Assembly: GCA_002305685.1 (NCBI GenBank)
Contig: DBQB01000010.1
Span: 1-34,523, forward strand
Length of the DNA: 34,523 nt
Direction of reading: 5' to 3'
Origin: Ruminococcaceae bacterium UBA1405
GTDB taxonomy: Bacteria > Bacillota > Clostridia > Oscillospirales > Ruminococcaceae
The notes under the pieces are model-generated. The model saw only the letters and a program-made list of their open reading frames with translations, searched no databases and had not been told where the DNA came from. Position numbers and translations under genes: made by a program. This document shows positions 7,127 through 15,897 of the stretch, in pieces. Position 1 is the first letter of the stretch, and each line of letters begins with the position of its first letter.

Positions 7127-9340
7127 ATGCCGCCGATGGCTGTCGCCGGGTTTTCTGCCTTTATCGCTGCCGCGCTGGCGGCGTGGATTGGTCCTATGCC
7201 CGCAGTGCTTTTGGGAAGTTTGGTGCTTTGCTGTTTTCTGGGAATTCTGCTGACCGGTGCGGGTAAACAGCTGACCGGAAGATTTCCCAACCGCAAACAG
7301 ATTTTGTTTTTTCTCGCCGCAGTTGCCGTGGCAATGGGACGGTCTGCCGTTACCGCTGTGTGGCAGCTCCAGCCTGCCATAGCTTATGGAGGAAATGAGT
7401 GGCAGGTGGAAGGGCAGATTACCGATATCACCGTCGATCATAACAGTGTCTGTTATACCCTTTCTGCCAGCCTTCCCGGTTCCAATCTCGATGGCCCTGT
7501 AAAGATGCAGCTTTGGGCCGGTTCTGATCTGGCGGCCGGGGAATTGGGAGAAAATTTATCCGGGACCGCCTATTTTTATCCGGTGGAGAATCCCTCCTCC
7601 TGGCAGCAGGCTGTCAGCGCTGCCTCCGGAATCTTCTTGCGGGGCAGGGTGGTATCTGCCCAGTTTTCTCCTGCCCAGTCCCTTCGTTTGGAGACGCGCT
7701 TTTCCATCCTTCGCCGGCAATGGTCCCGCCGCATCTGGTTTGCCATGCCCAATGACGGTGGGGCATTGATCTGCGCCATGCTGTGCGCAGACCGCTCTCA
7801 CCTCAGCGACCAGATACAGCGCCAGATTACCCGATGCGGTTTGTCACATCTGCTGGCCATATCCGGGTTTCATCTCTCGGTGGTGGCCTCACTGCTGCGT
7901 CTGCCGGTGCGGCGTTTCTCCCCGCCGGTTCGTTCTGCGGTTTGTTTTGTTGGAATCGTCGCCTACGCCATGCTGACCGGTGCGCCTTATTCGGTGCTGC
8001 GTGCAGCGGTGATGTGGTCGCTGCTGTTGTTGTCGGAGGCCATTTTCCGCCGATATGACGGAGTGAACGCGCTGGGAATGGCTCTTTTTCTGCTGGTTTG
8101 TTGGAACCCGCTGTGCGCGGCGTCCCTTTCGCTGTGGTATTCCGCTTCGGCTACCCTCGCTATCCTTCTGTTTGCACAGCCGCTTTCCAACTTTTTTGTT
8201 GGACGTCTGGGTCTTACATCCGGCGAAAAGGATCATAAGGGAATATCTGCTGCCGGACGTAAGCTGGGGATTTTGGCGGTGCGTTCCCTCTGTACCAGTA
8301 TCGTTGCCTCTTTGGCGGTGCTTCCTATCTCTTGGGTAGCAGGGTATTCCATCTCTCTGTTGTCTCCAATATCGACCTTGCTGGCAGCGGTGCTGCTCAC
8401 CCCAATGCTGCTCAGCGGGATACTGGTGAGCATTGCCTCCAACATCCCGCTTTTCGGAACGGTTCTACTTTGGTTGGCTCAGGGAGTTACCGGTCTTTTG
8501 CGGTTGTTGCTGGGCGTTTTGGGGGAACTTCCCTTTGCTGTGGTTTCCAGCGGTATGGGTTGGATTGCCCTTTGGTTTGTGGGGACGATGGGGATGGCGG
8601 TGGTCTGTGTGCGCCATCGGGAACGCGCCGGAGTGATCTTTTCCGCGGCCATGTGGAGCGTTATCTCCTTTTGTGTCTCCTGGATGGGATATCAGCTGAT
8701 TACCGCTGAGCTGATTCGGGTGGTTGTCCCTGAGGATACTGGCTGCGTCATCGTCTCCCAGGGACGTACCCATTTCCTGATGGGGGAGATACGCACCCAA
8801 CGGGAGGGGGAATCGGTGGCGCAGGTTTTGATGGATTATGGTATCCGGGAATTGGAGCTGGCGGTGTTGGGTTCCAGGGTCAGCGCGGCGCTGGAACCGG
8901 TTTGCCGGGAAGCGGAGATTCATATGATCTGTGCTCCCGATGCGCCGGATGCCAAAGACTATCTGCTGTATGCCCAGCAGTATCTGCCAATGGAACCCTG
9001 TTCTCTTTCCATGGGCTCTGCTCTCTCTGTGCAGCTGGTGCAGCTGCCGCAGGAGGATGGCTATGCGGTATCTGCCAAGATGGACAATACCGGGCTGCTG
9101 CTGTTTCTTGCTGGTGACGATACCATTTCGCTGGATATCTATTCCCGGCATCAGCTGGTGATGCTGCCCTCCTGCCGCGCCCAGGGAATTGAAACGCTTC
9201 CCTCTGATTACTACATTGTCACCACGCAAACAGAGCCTTATAATCTTTTTCATATTCCAGGAGGCGCTGAGACGGTGTATGCGGATACCCAGACGGCGGT
9301 TTTTACCCTGCGGGATGGCAGTGTCAAACGGATATCCTGA
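7127..9340 (+). CDS. comEC: ComEC/Rec2-type DNA uptake channel with degenerate C-terminal domain
   Basis: A 737-residue multispanning membrane protein. N-terminal helices (1-70) are followed by a DUF4131/OB-like segment (about 90-190), then the Competence domain (about 215-490) with the hallmark GLSHLLAISGFHLSVV (238-253) and many hydrophobic helices. The family forms the inner-membrane channel for single-stranded DNA in transformation. The C-terminal part (525-737) aligns by position with the metallo-beta-lactamase-like domain (CVIVSQGRTHFLMGE resembles the start of that fold) but the expected HxHxDH metal motif is absent; LAVLGSRVSAALE (578-590) occupies its place. The ATG at 7127 follows a strong ribosome site, which a leader stem can occlude; a longer TTG start is less likely. 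It is followed by holA, as in many Firmicutes. Confidence 0.9.
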   Translation: MPPMAVAGFSAFIAAALAAWIGPMPAVLLGSLVLCCFLGILLTGAGKQLTGRFPNRKQILFFLAAVAVAMGRSAVTAVWQLQPAIAYGGNEWQVEGQITDITVDHNSVCYTLSASLPGSNLDGPVKMQLWAGSDLAAGELGENLSGTAYFYPVENPSSWQQAVSAASGIFLRGRVVSAQFSPAQSLRLETRFSILRRQWSRRIWFAMPNDGGALICAMLCADRSHLSDQIQRQITRCGLSHLLAISGFHLSVVASLLRLPVRRFSPPVRSAVCFVGIVAYAMLTGAPYSVLRAAVMWSLLLLSEAIFRRYDGVNALGMALFLLVCWNPLCAASLSLWYSASATLAILLFAQPLSNFFVGRLGLTSGEKDHKGISAAGRKLGILAVRSLCTSIVASLAVLPISWVAGYSISLLSPISTLLAAVLLTPMLLSGILVSIASNIPLFGTVLLWLAQGVTGLLRLLLGVLGELPFAVVSSGMGWIALWFVGTMGMAVVCVRHRERAGVIFSAAMWSVISFCVSWMGYQLITAELIRVVVPEDTGCVIVSQGRTHFLMGEIRTQREGESVAQVLMDYGIRELELAVLGSRVSAALEPVCREAEIHMICAPDAPDAKDYLLYAQQYLPMEPCSLSMGSALSVQLVQLPQEDGYAVSAKMDNTGLLLFLAGDDTISLDIYSRHQLVMLPSCRAQGIETLPSDYYIVTTQTEPYNLFHIPGGAETVYADTQTAVFTLRDGSVKRIS

Positions 9341-9402
9341 CCTGTCGGCACTTCTGTATTGTTATTACCCATGAAAAGCAAGAGAAAGGATCGGTCTGCC
9401 AT

Positions 9403-10458
9403 ATGCTGCATACCCAGGAGGAAACGCTGCTGCGCCATCTCAAACAGGACCCTCTTTCCAGGGTATATGTTCTTTGCGGCCAGGAGGAATATCTCAAGGA
9501 GCTGTATACCCAGCGCATTGTCAAGGCGGCGCTGCGGGGAGAAACTACAGATTTTAATTATCATGTCTTTGACGGCAAAGCGCTTCGGTGTGATTTGGTG
9601 GCCGATGCGGTAGAGGCGTTGCCGCTGATGGGAGATAAAAACTGTGTTTATATCAAGGATCTGGATTTGGATAAAATTCCCAATGGGGAGTATCAAAAAC
9701 TCAAAGAAATCCTTTCGGACCCTCCTGAAAGCTGTGTATTGCTGCTGGTGTGTGCGCCGGAATTTGTGCTGAAAAAAAGCAGCAGGTTTCGCACCTTGCA
9801 AAAACAGATTGATCCTTTTGCCCAGATTGTGGAGCTGCAAAAGCGCACCGAGGGGGATCTGTACCGGTTTGCAGTAAACCGAGCCAACCAGTATGACGCC
9901 ACCATCTCCCGAGAAAATTTTCGTAGGGTATATCAGCTTTGTGGCGGGGATATGCTGCTGATTCAAAATGAGATGGACAAATTGTCCGCCTACTGCCGTA
10001 ATCGGGAGATCACGGGGGAAGATTTGGATCCATGCTGCTGTCCGGTCATTGAGACGACTGCTTTTGCGTTATCCAGCGCCGTGATCCGAGGGGATTATGA
10101 TGGGGCGATGGGAATCCTGCGGGATCTGTTTTATCTGCGGGAGCAGTCGGTGGCAATTTTGGGGGCGCTGGCGTCCGGAATCATCGATATTTACAGAGCG
10201 AAGGTGGCATCCCGTCAGGGGAAAGGGGTAAACGAGGTTCTGGCGGCGTTTGATTATAAAGGCCGGGAATTTCGGGTGCGCAATGCCTTTCGAGAGGTAT
10301 CCCGCTGTTCTACGGCTTTCCTTCGCAGTGCCATCCAACTGCTGACCGAGACGGATCAGCAACTGAAATCGGCCAGAATTTCTGATCAGGTGCTGATGGA
10401 GGAGCTGCTGACAAAACTGTTTGTACTGCGCCAGCAGGAAAACGGAAAAATCGACTAG
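9403..10458 (+). CDS. holA: DNA polymerase III subunit delta
   Basis: A 351-residue clamp-loader delta subunit, which opens the beta clamp during loading. It shows the family layout: an N-terminal domain with VYVLCGQEEYLKELYTQRIV (about 21-40), acidic FNYHVFDGKA, a central LLLVCAPEFVLKKSSRF segment, the GGDMLLIQNEMDKLSAYC lid region near 185, and a C-terminal helical domain ending QLKSARISDQVLMEELLTKL. The ATG at 9403 is 13 bases after GAAAGG, a slightly long spacing but the only reasonable choice. holA after comEC is a classic Firmicutes order. No sign of damage. Confidence 0.93.
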   Translation: MLHTQEETLLRHLKQDPLSRVYVLCGQEEYLKELYTQRIVKAALRGETTDFNYHVFDGKALRCDLVADAVEALPLMGDKNCVYIKDLDLDKIPNGEYQKLKEILSDPPESCVLLLVCAPEFVLKKSSRFRTLQKQIDPFAQIVELQKRTEGDLYRFAVNRANQYDATISRENFRRVYQLCGGDMLLIQNEMDKLSAYCRNREITGEDLDPCCCPVIETTAFALSSAVIRGDYDGAMGILRDLFYLREQSVAILGALASGIIDIYRAKVASRQGKGVNEVLAAFDYKGREFRVRNAFREVSRCSTAFLRSAIQLLTETDQQLKSARISDQVLMEELLTKLFVLRQQENGKID

Positions 10459-10471
10459 GAGGGGGACCCGT

Positions 10472-11092
10472 TTGATTACACTCACCCAGGCCGTTATTGT
10501 GGAGGGCCGATATGATAAAATCCGCCTGTCATCGCTTCTGGATACTGTCATTGTGGAAACCAATGGTTTTCGCATCTTTAAGGATCGGGAGAAGCTGGCC
10601 TTGATTCGTGCTTTGGCTCACAAAAAGGGGATTGTGATCCTCACCGATTCAGACACGGCAGGATTTCGGATACGCCGGTATTTACAGGGTGCGATTTCCA
10701 AAGAAGACTACAAAAACATTTATCACGCCTATATTCCGGAGATTTTGGGAAAAGAAAAACGTAAGCTTCAGCCTTCCAAGGAAGGAACTTTGGGGGTGGA
10801 GGGGATGTCCACCCAAATTTTGCTGGAGGCCCTGCAGCGAGCAGGGGTGCTTGCCGGGGAGATCTCTCAACCCAGAGAAACCCATCCGCTGACCAAGCTG
10901 GATTTTTACGAGGATGGCCTTACGGGAAAGGAGAACAGCGAGGCGCTGCGCTTACAGCTGTTGCGTCAGTTGTCCTTGCCCCATTATCTTTCGGCCAACG
11001 CACTGCTGCAGGTAATCAACGCTACTATGACCCGGGAGGAATACCGCCAGGCGCTTGCGCGCTGTCGGTTGGAGCAGCTGCCCCAGGGATGA
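10472..11092 (+). CDS. Toprim-domain nuclease, RNase M5-like (DUF4093)
   Basis: A 206-residue protein with an N-terminal Toprim domain: the catalytic glutamate in AVIVEGRYDK (residues 6-15) and the DxD metal motif in ILTDSDTAGFR. A C-terminal DUF4093-like region follows (THPLTKLDFYEDGLTG onward). This combination is annotated as ribonuclease M5-like; RNase M5 matures 5S rRNA in Bacillus. It is a little longer than B. subtilis RnmV and is not beside ksgA as there, so equivalence is likely but unproved. The TTG at 10472 is chosen because AGGAGGGGG lies 7-8 bases before it and the product MITLTQAVIVEG fits the family start. It lies 13 bases after holA. Confidence 0.78.
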   Translation: MITLTQAVIVEGRYDKIRLSSLLDTVIVETNGFRIFKDREKLALIRALAHKKGIVILTDSDTAGFRIRRYLQGAISKEDYKNIYHAYIPEILGKEKRKLQPSKEGTLGVEGMSTQILLEALQRAGVLAGEISQPRETHPLTKLDFYEDGLTGKENSEALRLQLLRQLSLPHYLSANALLQVINATMTREEYRQALARCRLEQLPQG

Positions 11093-11143
11093 CGCTGCAT
11101 CTTTAGTAGGGGAATGTTAGAAACACCGACGGGAGGGAATACT

Positions 11144-12508
11144 TTGGAATTTACCAGCCTATGGTTTGTGACGCTGTTTTTGCCTTGCAGTTTGCTGATC
11201 TATGCCGTTACCCCTCAGAAGGGGAAAAATCTGGTGCTTTTGTTGCTTTCACTGCTGTTTTACAGTCAGTTGGAGGTATTTTATCTGTTTTTTATGCTGG
11301 CCTCTGTCACCATCGATTATCTGCTCTCCCGGCTGATGCAGCATTATGACAACGACAACAACCGACGCAGGATGATGCTGATTCTCTCTATGGTCAAAAA
11401 CATTGGAATTGCGTTGGTAGCAGGCACCGGATATGAGTTAAACGCCAACTATGTTCCGGTGGGAATGTATGTTTATCTGTTCTCCGCCCTGGGATATCTG
11501 ATTGACGTCTACAAAGGGGACGAGGTGTATGAAAAAAATTACATCCGCTTTGCCCTTTACTGTACCATGTTCCCCAGAATTGTGGCGGGGCCCCTCTTTT
11601 CCTACAACCATTTTCGGATGCAACTTTCCAATCGAAAGTTTAATCTGGACCGGGTTTCCCGAGGCTTTTGTCTCTTTGTTTTTGGTTTTGCCAAGCAGGT
11701 GCTTCTACTGCCTGAGCTTAAATCCCTTACCCATCAGCTGATGGCTCTATATCCGGAAAACATTACTGTTCTCTCAGCCTGGGTCGGCTTAGTATGCGTA
11801 GTACTATGCTATTACTACGCTTTTTCCTCTTGGTGTGAGATGGCGCAGGGGCTGGGGATGATGTTTGGCTTTCAGTACCCTTCGGGATTTGATTATCCTC
11901 TGGCTGCCGGTTCTGTCTATGATTTTCAGACCCGTTTTCACGGATCGGTTACCGCTTTTGTCCGCAAATATGTTTCGGTACAGCTCTCCGCCGATCCCAA
12001 CGGAATGGCCTCCGCCGTCTTTAACCTTCTGATTTCCTCTGTATTGATAGCTATGTGGTATTCTACCGATCTCAACGGCATTGGATGGGGGCTTTTTTTG
12101 GGAATTTTGGTGGTGCTGGAACAGTGTGCTCTGGCCAAATATCTCAAGGTGATCCCCATCTTTTTCCGAAGGATATTTACCTGGCTTTTGCTGCTGTATT
12201 CCTTTTTGCTGCTGATAAATCCCGGCAATGGTTTTGTTTTTTCCTATCTTCGCTCGATGGCTGGGATTGCAACCCCTTTCAAGGAAACCAAGGAGCTGTA
12301 TCTGATTGGAACCAATTGGTTGGTTTTTGTCGCTTCGATGGTGTTTTCCATGCCGGTACTGCGTCCGCTGCACAGAGTACTCTCTCTTCCCCCCATCAAT
12401 CGCCGTCAAGAAGGTGCGCAGCTGGCCGCTTCCACTCTGCTTCTTCGTGGGATTTCTCTGGTTTTGGCGATGGCGTTGCTGGGCCTTAGTGTACTGGTAC
12501 TTTTATAG
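11144..12508 (+). CDS. MBOAT/AlgI-like membrane protein lacking the catalytic histidine
   Basis: A 454-residue polytopic membrane protein of the AlgI/DltB-type MBOAT family, which moves acyl groups from inside the cell onto extracellular polymers. Family marks are an N-terminal FTSLWFVTLFLP, GYLIDVYKG (117-125), FPRIVAGPLFSY (143-154), AFSSWCEMAQGLGMMFGF (226-243) and YDFQTRFHGSVTAFVRKY (259-276, retaining His266). The second, catalytic histidine, normally in a GLWHG-type motif, is replaced: IAMWYSTDLNGIGWG (302-316) has Tyr306. The TTG at 11144 is preferred: GGGAGGG precedes it by 6 bases and the product starts as AlgI proteins do. It precedes a DHHW-type partner by 13 bases, the standard pairing. 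Probably a pseudoenzyme or a divergent relative. Confidence 0.8.
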   Translation: MEFTSLWFVTLFLPCSLLIYAVTPQKGKNLVLLLLSLLFYSQLEVFYLFFMLASVTIDYLLSRLMQHYDNDNNRRRMMLILSMVKNIGIALVAGTGYELNANYVPVGMYVYLFSALGYLIDVYKGDEVYEKNYIRFALYCTMFPRIVAGPLFSYNHFRMQLSNRKFNLDRVSRGFCLFVFGFAKQVLLLPELKSLTHQLMALYPENITVLSAWVGLVCVVLCYYYAFSSWCEMAQGLGMMFGFQYPSGFDYPLAAGSVYDFQTRFHGSVTAFVRKYVSVQLSADPNGMASAVFNLLISSVLIAMWYSTDLNGIGWGLFLGILVVLEQCALAKYLKVIPIFFRRIFTWLLLLYSFLLLINPGNGFVFSYLRSMAGIATPFKETKELYLIGTNWLVFVASMVFSMPVLRPLHRVLSLPPINRRQEGAQLAASTLLLRGISLVLAMALLGLSVLVLL

Positions 12509-12521
12509 GGAGGTGAAACCG

Positions 12522-13697
12522 ATGACCAAAAGATGGCGGGTTGTTGTATTGGGGGCAATCAATGTAATTTCGGTGCTGGTGCTGGCGTTCCCTTTCGGTT
12601 TTGCCCTTTCCCGGCATCCAGAACTGCTGCGTTCGCTGCTTCCCACGGTGTTTCAGCAGCAGTCTCAGAAGCAATCTGTGGGAGTGGACGCGCTGCTGCT
12701 GTCCCAGCAGGCAACTTCCGACGCCAATGCGCTGCTCAAACAGCAGTTGGAGGAATACATTACCCTTCGACAGCTTAAGGTAGAACTCAAGCGATTTGCC
12801 GGACAGCAGCTGCAGGACGGTATCTTCCTCACCGACGACGCGATGTACGAAAACATTGCGGTACCCAACGATTCCATCACCCAGAGCAATATCAATGGAA
12901 TGTTGGAATTTGTTTACCGCTACTATATTCCCACCTATGCGGTGGTGGTGCCCACCGCCTGCGCCATCAAACAGGATGATATCCCCTCCAGCGCCCCCCT
13001 TTTCAACCAGAAAACCTATATCGATTCCATTTACCGGGATATCTCGGGAGTAATTACCGCCTGCGACGTCTATTCCGCCCTGTTTGCGGCGATGGATGAA
13101 TATACCTACTATCGGACCCATCCGGAGCTGACCGGTTTGGGAGGCTATTATCTGTATACCGTGCTCTCGGATAAGATGTCCTTTACTCCCCGCACCCTGG
13201 CCCAGTTTGAACAGAACTATCTGGAACACAATTTTTATGGCACGCTGTACAGCCGTATCCCTTATGCCCAGGTGCAGCCGGATATCATCAGCTACTATCG
13301 GATGGCGCTGTTTAGCCGGGAATATTCCATGGTGCGGTATGAAACGGACGGTACCATCAAAAAGTATGACGACCTGATTGTCCCTGAGCTGCTGGAGAGC
13401 GGGGGAGACCGGATGACCGATGCCATTTTGGGCGGGCCTGCCCCGATGATTACCATCAAGGTGGATAGCCCTTACCGGGATAAGCTGCTGATCTTTACCG
13501 ATCAGACGGTAAAATCCTATCTGCCGTTTCTGGCGGCGGAATATGGGGAGATCACCATTGTGGATCTGAGCCTGATTGATGAAAAACAGCTCAAATCCCT
13601 TGGGGTTAACCGGTATAACCAGATTCTCTTTACCTATTCTCTGGACACCTTTTCTCAGGTGGATTTTGGGCAGCAGCTTCTGACACTGGCAAACTGA
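12522..13697 (+). CDS. DHHW/AlgX-like exported protein with catalytic residues replaced
   Basis: A 391-residue protein with one N-terminal signal-anchor helix (about 7-29), so mostly extracellular. It follows the Firmicutes DHHW family (SGNH-like O-acetylation partners of MBOATs): QLQDGIFLTDD (97-106) fits the early domain, YYRTHPELTGLGGYYLY (196-212) is collinear with the YYRTDHHWTxxGAYYAY block, and KLLIFTDQTVKSYLPFL (321-337) with the KDSY serine block. In both, the catalytic residues differ: DHHW is HPEL (200-203) and the serine nucleophile position is Gln328. Fold signatures are kept while the active site is gone. GGGAGGTG precedes the ATG. Last gene of the operon before a strong terminator. 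Family assignment is from motif memory. Confidence 0.72.
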   Translation: MTKRWRVVVLGAINVISVLVLAFPFGFALSRHPELLRSLLPTVFQQQSQKQSVGVDALLLSQQATSDANALLKQQLEEYITLRQLKVELKRFAGQQLQDGIFLTDDAMYENIAVPNDSITQSNINGMLEFVYRYYIPTYAVVVPTACAIKQDDIPSSAPLFNQKTYIDSIYRDISGVITACDVYSALFAAMDEYTYYRTHPELTGLGGYYLYTVLSDKMSFTPRTLAQFEQNYLEHNFYGTLYSRIPYAQVQPDIISYYRMALFSREYSMVRYETDGTIKKYDDLIVPELLESGGDRMTDAILGGPAPMITIKVDSPYRDKLLIFTDQTVKSYLPFLAAEYGEITIVDLSLIDEKQLKSLGVNRYNQILFTYSLDTFSQVDFGQQLLTLAN

Positions 13698-13715
13698 AAT
13701 GAAACCGCTGCATGA

Positions 13716-13765
13716 AAAACGGCGCCTTTGAGAGCTTTCCAATGCTCTCAAAGGCGCCGTTTTTT
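13716..13765. terminator. Bidirectional terminator between convergent operons
   Basis: A 20-bp perfect stem (13716-13735 with 13744-13763, core CGGCGCCTTTGAGAGC) with an 8-base loop, flanked by A on the left and T on the right. It can end both the plus-strand ispE-to-DHHW genes and the minus-strand aguA-aguB transcript. Confidence 0.92.
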
Positions 13766-13803
13766 ACATTGTGCAGAACGTTTTTTACAGCAGAAAAGAG
13801 AAA

Positions 13804-14685
13804 CTATCTTATGGTACCAATGGGACCATAATGCTCCGGGCGGCGGTCGCGGAATACCCCCCAGCTCCAGCGAAGATCACGGATTTCGTCCAGATCAAAG
13901 GCGGCTGTCAGGATTTGTTCCTGTTCCCGTCCGGCCTGGGCCACAATCTCCCCTGTCCCATCGGTGATGAAAGAACTGCCATAGAAGGTTAGCGCCGACG
14001 ACTGGTTCTGGTTGCCCTCGCTGGGCAGTACCGTCTCGGTCCCAATACGGTTGGCGGCAATCAAAGGCATCACGTTGGCTGCCGAATGTCCCTGCATACA
14101 GCGGCGCCAGTGGGGCATACTGTCACATTCCAAAATGGGTTCGGAACCGATGGCTGTGGGATAGAGAAGAATTTCCGCCCCCAACAGCGCCATACAGCGG
14201 GCGGATTCCGGGAACCACTGATCCCAGCAGATGCCCACCCCAATCTTTCCGTAAGCGGTATCCCATACCCGAAAACCAGTGTCTCCAGGGGTGAAATAAA
14301 ATTTTTCCTGATAGAAATGATCGTCGGGGATGTGGGTTTTGCGGTAGATGCCTAAAATTTCGCCGTCGGCGTCCACGATGGCAACCGTGTTAAAAAAGGC
14401 ATTGCCTGCCCGCTCAAAAAAGCTCACCGGCAAAACCACCTTCTTTTCTTTTGCCAGTTTGCGCAGGGCCAGTACGGCAGGATTTTCCTCCAACGGGGTT
14501 GCCAGATGATAAAAAGCGTAGTCCCGCTGCTGGCAGAAATAGGGGGTCTCAAAGAGTTCCGGCAGCAGGATCACATTTGCGCCCTGCTCTGCGGCCTGGC
14601 GCACCAGCGCGGCGGCATGATCGATGTTTTGCTGCCGGTCCTCCACGCATCGCATTTGAATTGCGGCTGTTACAATCTTTCTCAC
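13804..14685 (-). CDS. aguB: N-carbamoylputrescine amidase
   Basis: A 293-residue nitrilase-superfamily enzyme that hydrolyses N-carbamoylputrescine to putrescine, CO2 and ammonia. The Glu-Lys-Cys triad is visible: Glu43 in LLPELFETPYF, Lys116 in YRKTHIPDD and Cys153 in GVGICWDQWFPE. The segment THIPDDHFYQEKFYFTPGD is characteristic of AguB within the superfamily. It begins 12 bases after aguA ends, with its ribosome site GGAGAG in the gap, so the two are co-transcribed and carry out consecutive steps. The C-terminus (WGVFRDRRPEHYGPI) is intact and lies next to a bidirectional terminator. Confidence 0.95.
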   Translation of the reverse strand: MRKIVTAAIQMRCVEDRQQNIDHAAALVRQAAEQGANVILLPELFETPYFCQQRDYAFYHLATPLEENPAVLALRKLAKEKKVVLPVSFFERAGNAFFNTVAIVDADGEILGIYRKTHIPDDHFYQEKFYFTPGDTGFRVWDTAYGKIGVGICWDQWFPESARCMALLGAEILLYPTAIGSEPILECDSMPHWRRCMQGHSAANVMPLIAANRIGTETVLPSEGNQNQSSALTFYGSSFITDGTGEIVAQAGREQEQILTAAFDLDEIRDLRWSWGVFRDRRPEHYGPIGTIR

Positions 14686-14697
14686 GTTCTTCTCTCC

Positions 14698-15795
14698 TCA
14701 ACGTCCCAGCGGTATCTGCTGGGTAATACAGTGGATGTTGCCTCCGCCGATGAGTATATCCCTGGCGTAGATCTGAATCACTTCCCGAGTGGGGAACAGG
14801 CGCTGCAGCAGTTCCTTGGCAGGTTGATCCATAGGATCGTCAAATCCCGGCATCACCACCGCGCCGTTGGCAATATAAAAGTTGACATAGGAGCCTGCCA
14901 GACGCTCGCCCGGGGTGCGGGTAGGCTGCCCATCCATCCAGTCCAGACCCTCACATTCTTCCTGGGTGATATGGATGGGGGTGGGCATCGGCATCTTGTG
15001 GATCGTAAAGGGTCTTCCCTTGGCGTCGGTTTCCCGGCTCAGTACCTGGTAGCAGCTCTCGGAGAGGGGATATTGGGGATCGTTTGGATCTTCGGTCCAT
15101 CCCAGTACTACCTCCCCCGGTGCGGTGAAGGCACAGATGTTGTCCACGTGTTCGTTGGTCTCGTCGTGGTATACCCCGCGGGGAAGCCAGATGACCTTCT
15201 CGGCGCCCAGATATTCCAGCAGTTTTTGGGTAATCTCCTCCTTGCTCAGCTGGGGGTTACGCCCTGCGCTGAGCAGACAGGCCTCGGTGACCAGGATGGT
15301 GCCCTCTCCATCGCTGTGGATGGAGCCGCCCTCCAGCACAAAGTCCTGTGCGTCATAGATATCCTTTTCTAACAAATCGCAAAGCTTGGTGGCCATCTTG
15401 TTGTCCAGGTCCCAGGGAAAATAAAGGCCGTCCACCAGCCCGCCCCAGGCGTTAAAATACCAGTCCACCCCTCGAATTTCCCCCTGCCGGTTGCGCAGGA
15501 AGGTGGGGGCATAATCTCTGGCCCAGGAATCGTTGCTGGACATCTCCACCACCCGGACATACTCCGGAAGCAGGCTGCGGACGTTGTCGTACTGGCGGGC
15601 GCTGGCACAGACGGTGACCTTTTCCGATTTTGCAATGGCACAGATGACCTCGGTGAAGGCTTTCCGGGCGGCATATCCGCCGTACTGCCAGGAATCGGCC
15701 CGCTCCGGCCAGATAAGGATGCATCCCTCGTGGGGTTCAAATTCTGCGGGCATATAAAACCCGTCGTCCTTGGGCAAGGTATGGTATCGTCTCAT
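14698..15795 (-). CDS. aguA: Agmatine deiminase
   Basis: A 365-residue guanidino-group-modifying enzyme that converts agmatine to N-carbamoylputrescine plus ammonia, in the cytosol. The family start DGFYMPAEFEPHEGCILIWPER, the substrate segment SSNDSWARDYAPTF, the VLEGGSIHSDGEGT block and the catalytic cysteine in GGGNIHCITQQ (Cys356) are all present. The ATG at 15795 is preferred (AGAGG about 11 bases away); an in-frame TTG three codons upstream is only 2 bases from the same site. A good promoter lies about 100 bases upstream and a LysR-type regulator gene precedes it in the same direction, a plausible but untested controller. Confidence 0.95.
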   Translation of the reverse strand: MRRYHTLPKDDGFYMPAEFEPHEGCILIWPERADSWQYGGYAARKAFTEVICAIAKSEKVTVCASARQYDNVRSLLPEYVRVVEMSSNDSWARDYAPTFLRNRQGEIRGVDWYFNAWGGLVDGLYFPWDLDNKMATKLCDLLEKDIYDAQDFVLEGGSIHSDGEGTILVTEACLLSAGRNPQLSKEEITQKLLEYLGAEKVIWLPRGVYHDETNEHVDNICAFTAPGEVVLGWTEDPNDPQYPLSESCYQVLSRETDAKGRPFTIHKMPMPTPIHITQEECEGLDWMDGQPTRTPGERLAGSYVNFYIANGAVVMPGFDDPMDQPAKELLQRLFPTREVIQIYARDILIGGGNIHCITQQIPLGR

Positions 15796-15897
15796 ATTCT
15801 TCAAAACCTCTGTCTATTTGTTTTCCAGGTGTAGATGCAGGCGCCTCAAGCTGGGAGTCACCAATGTTTTTACGATTTCCCGGGGCGCTTTGGGATT

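Noticed and set aside
12486..13751. 421-codon minus-strand frame opposite the DHHW-like gene
   Set aside because: No ribosome site, low-complexity composition, and the plus-strand frame shows clear family motifs.
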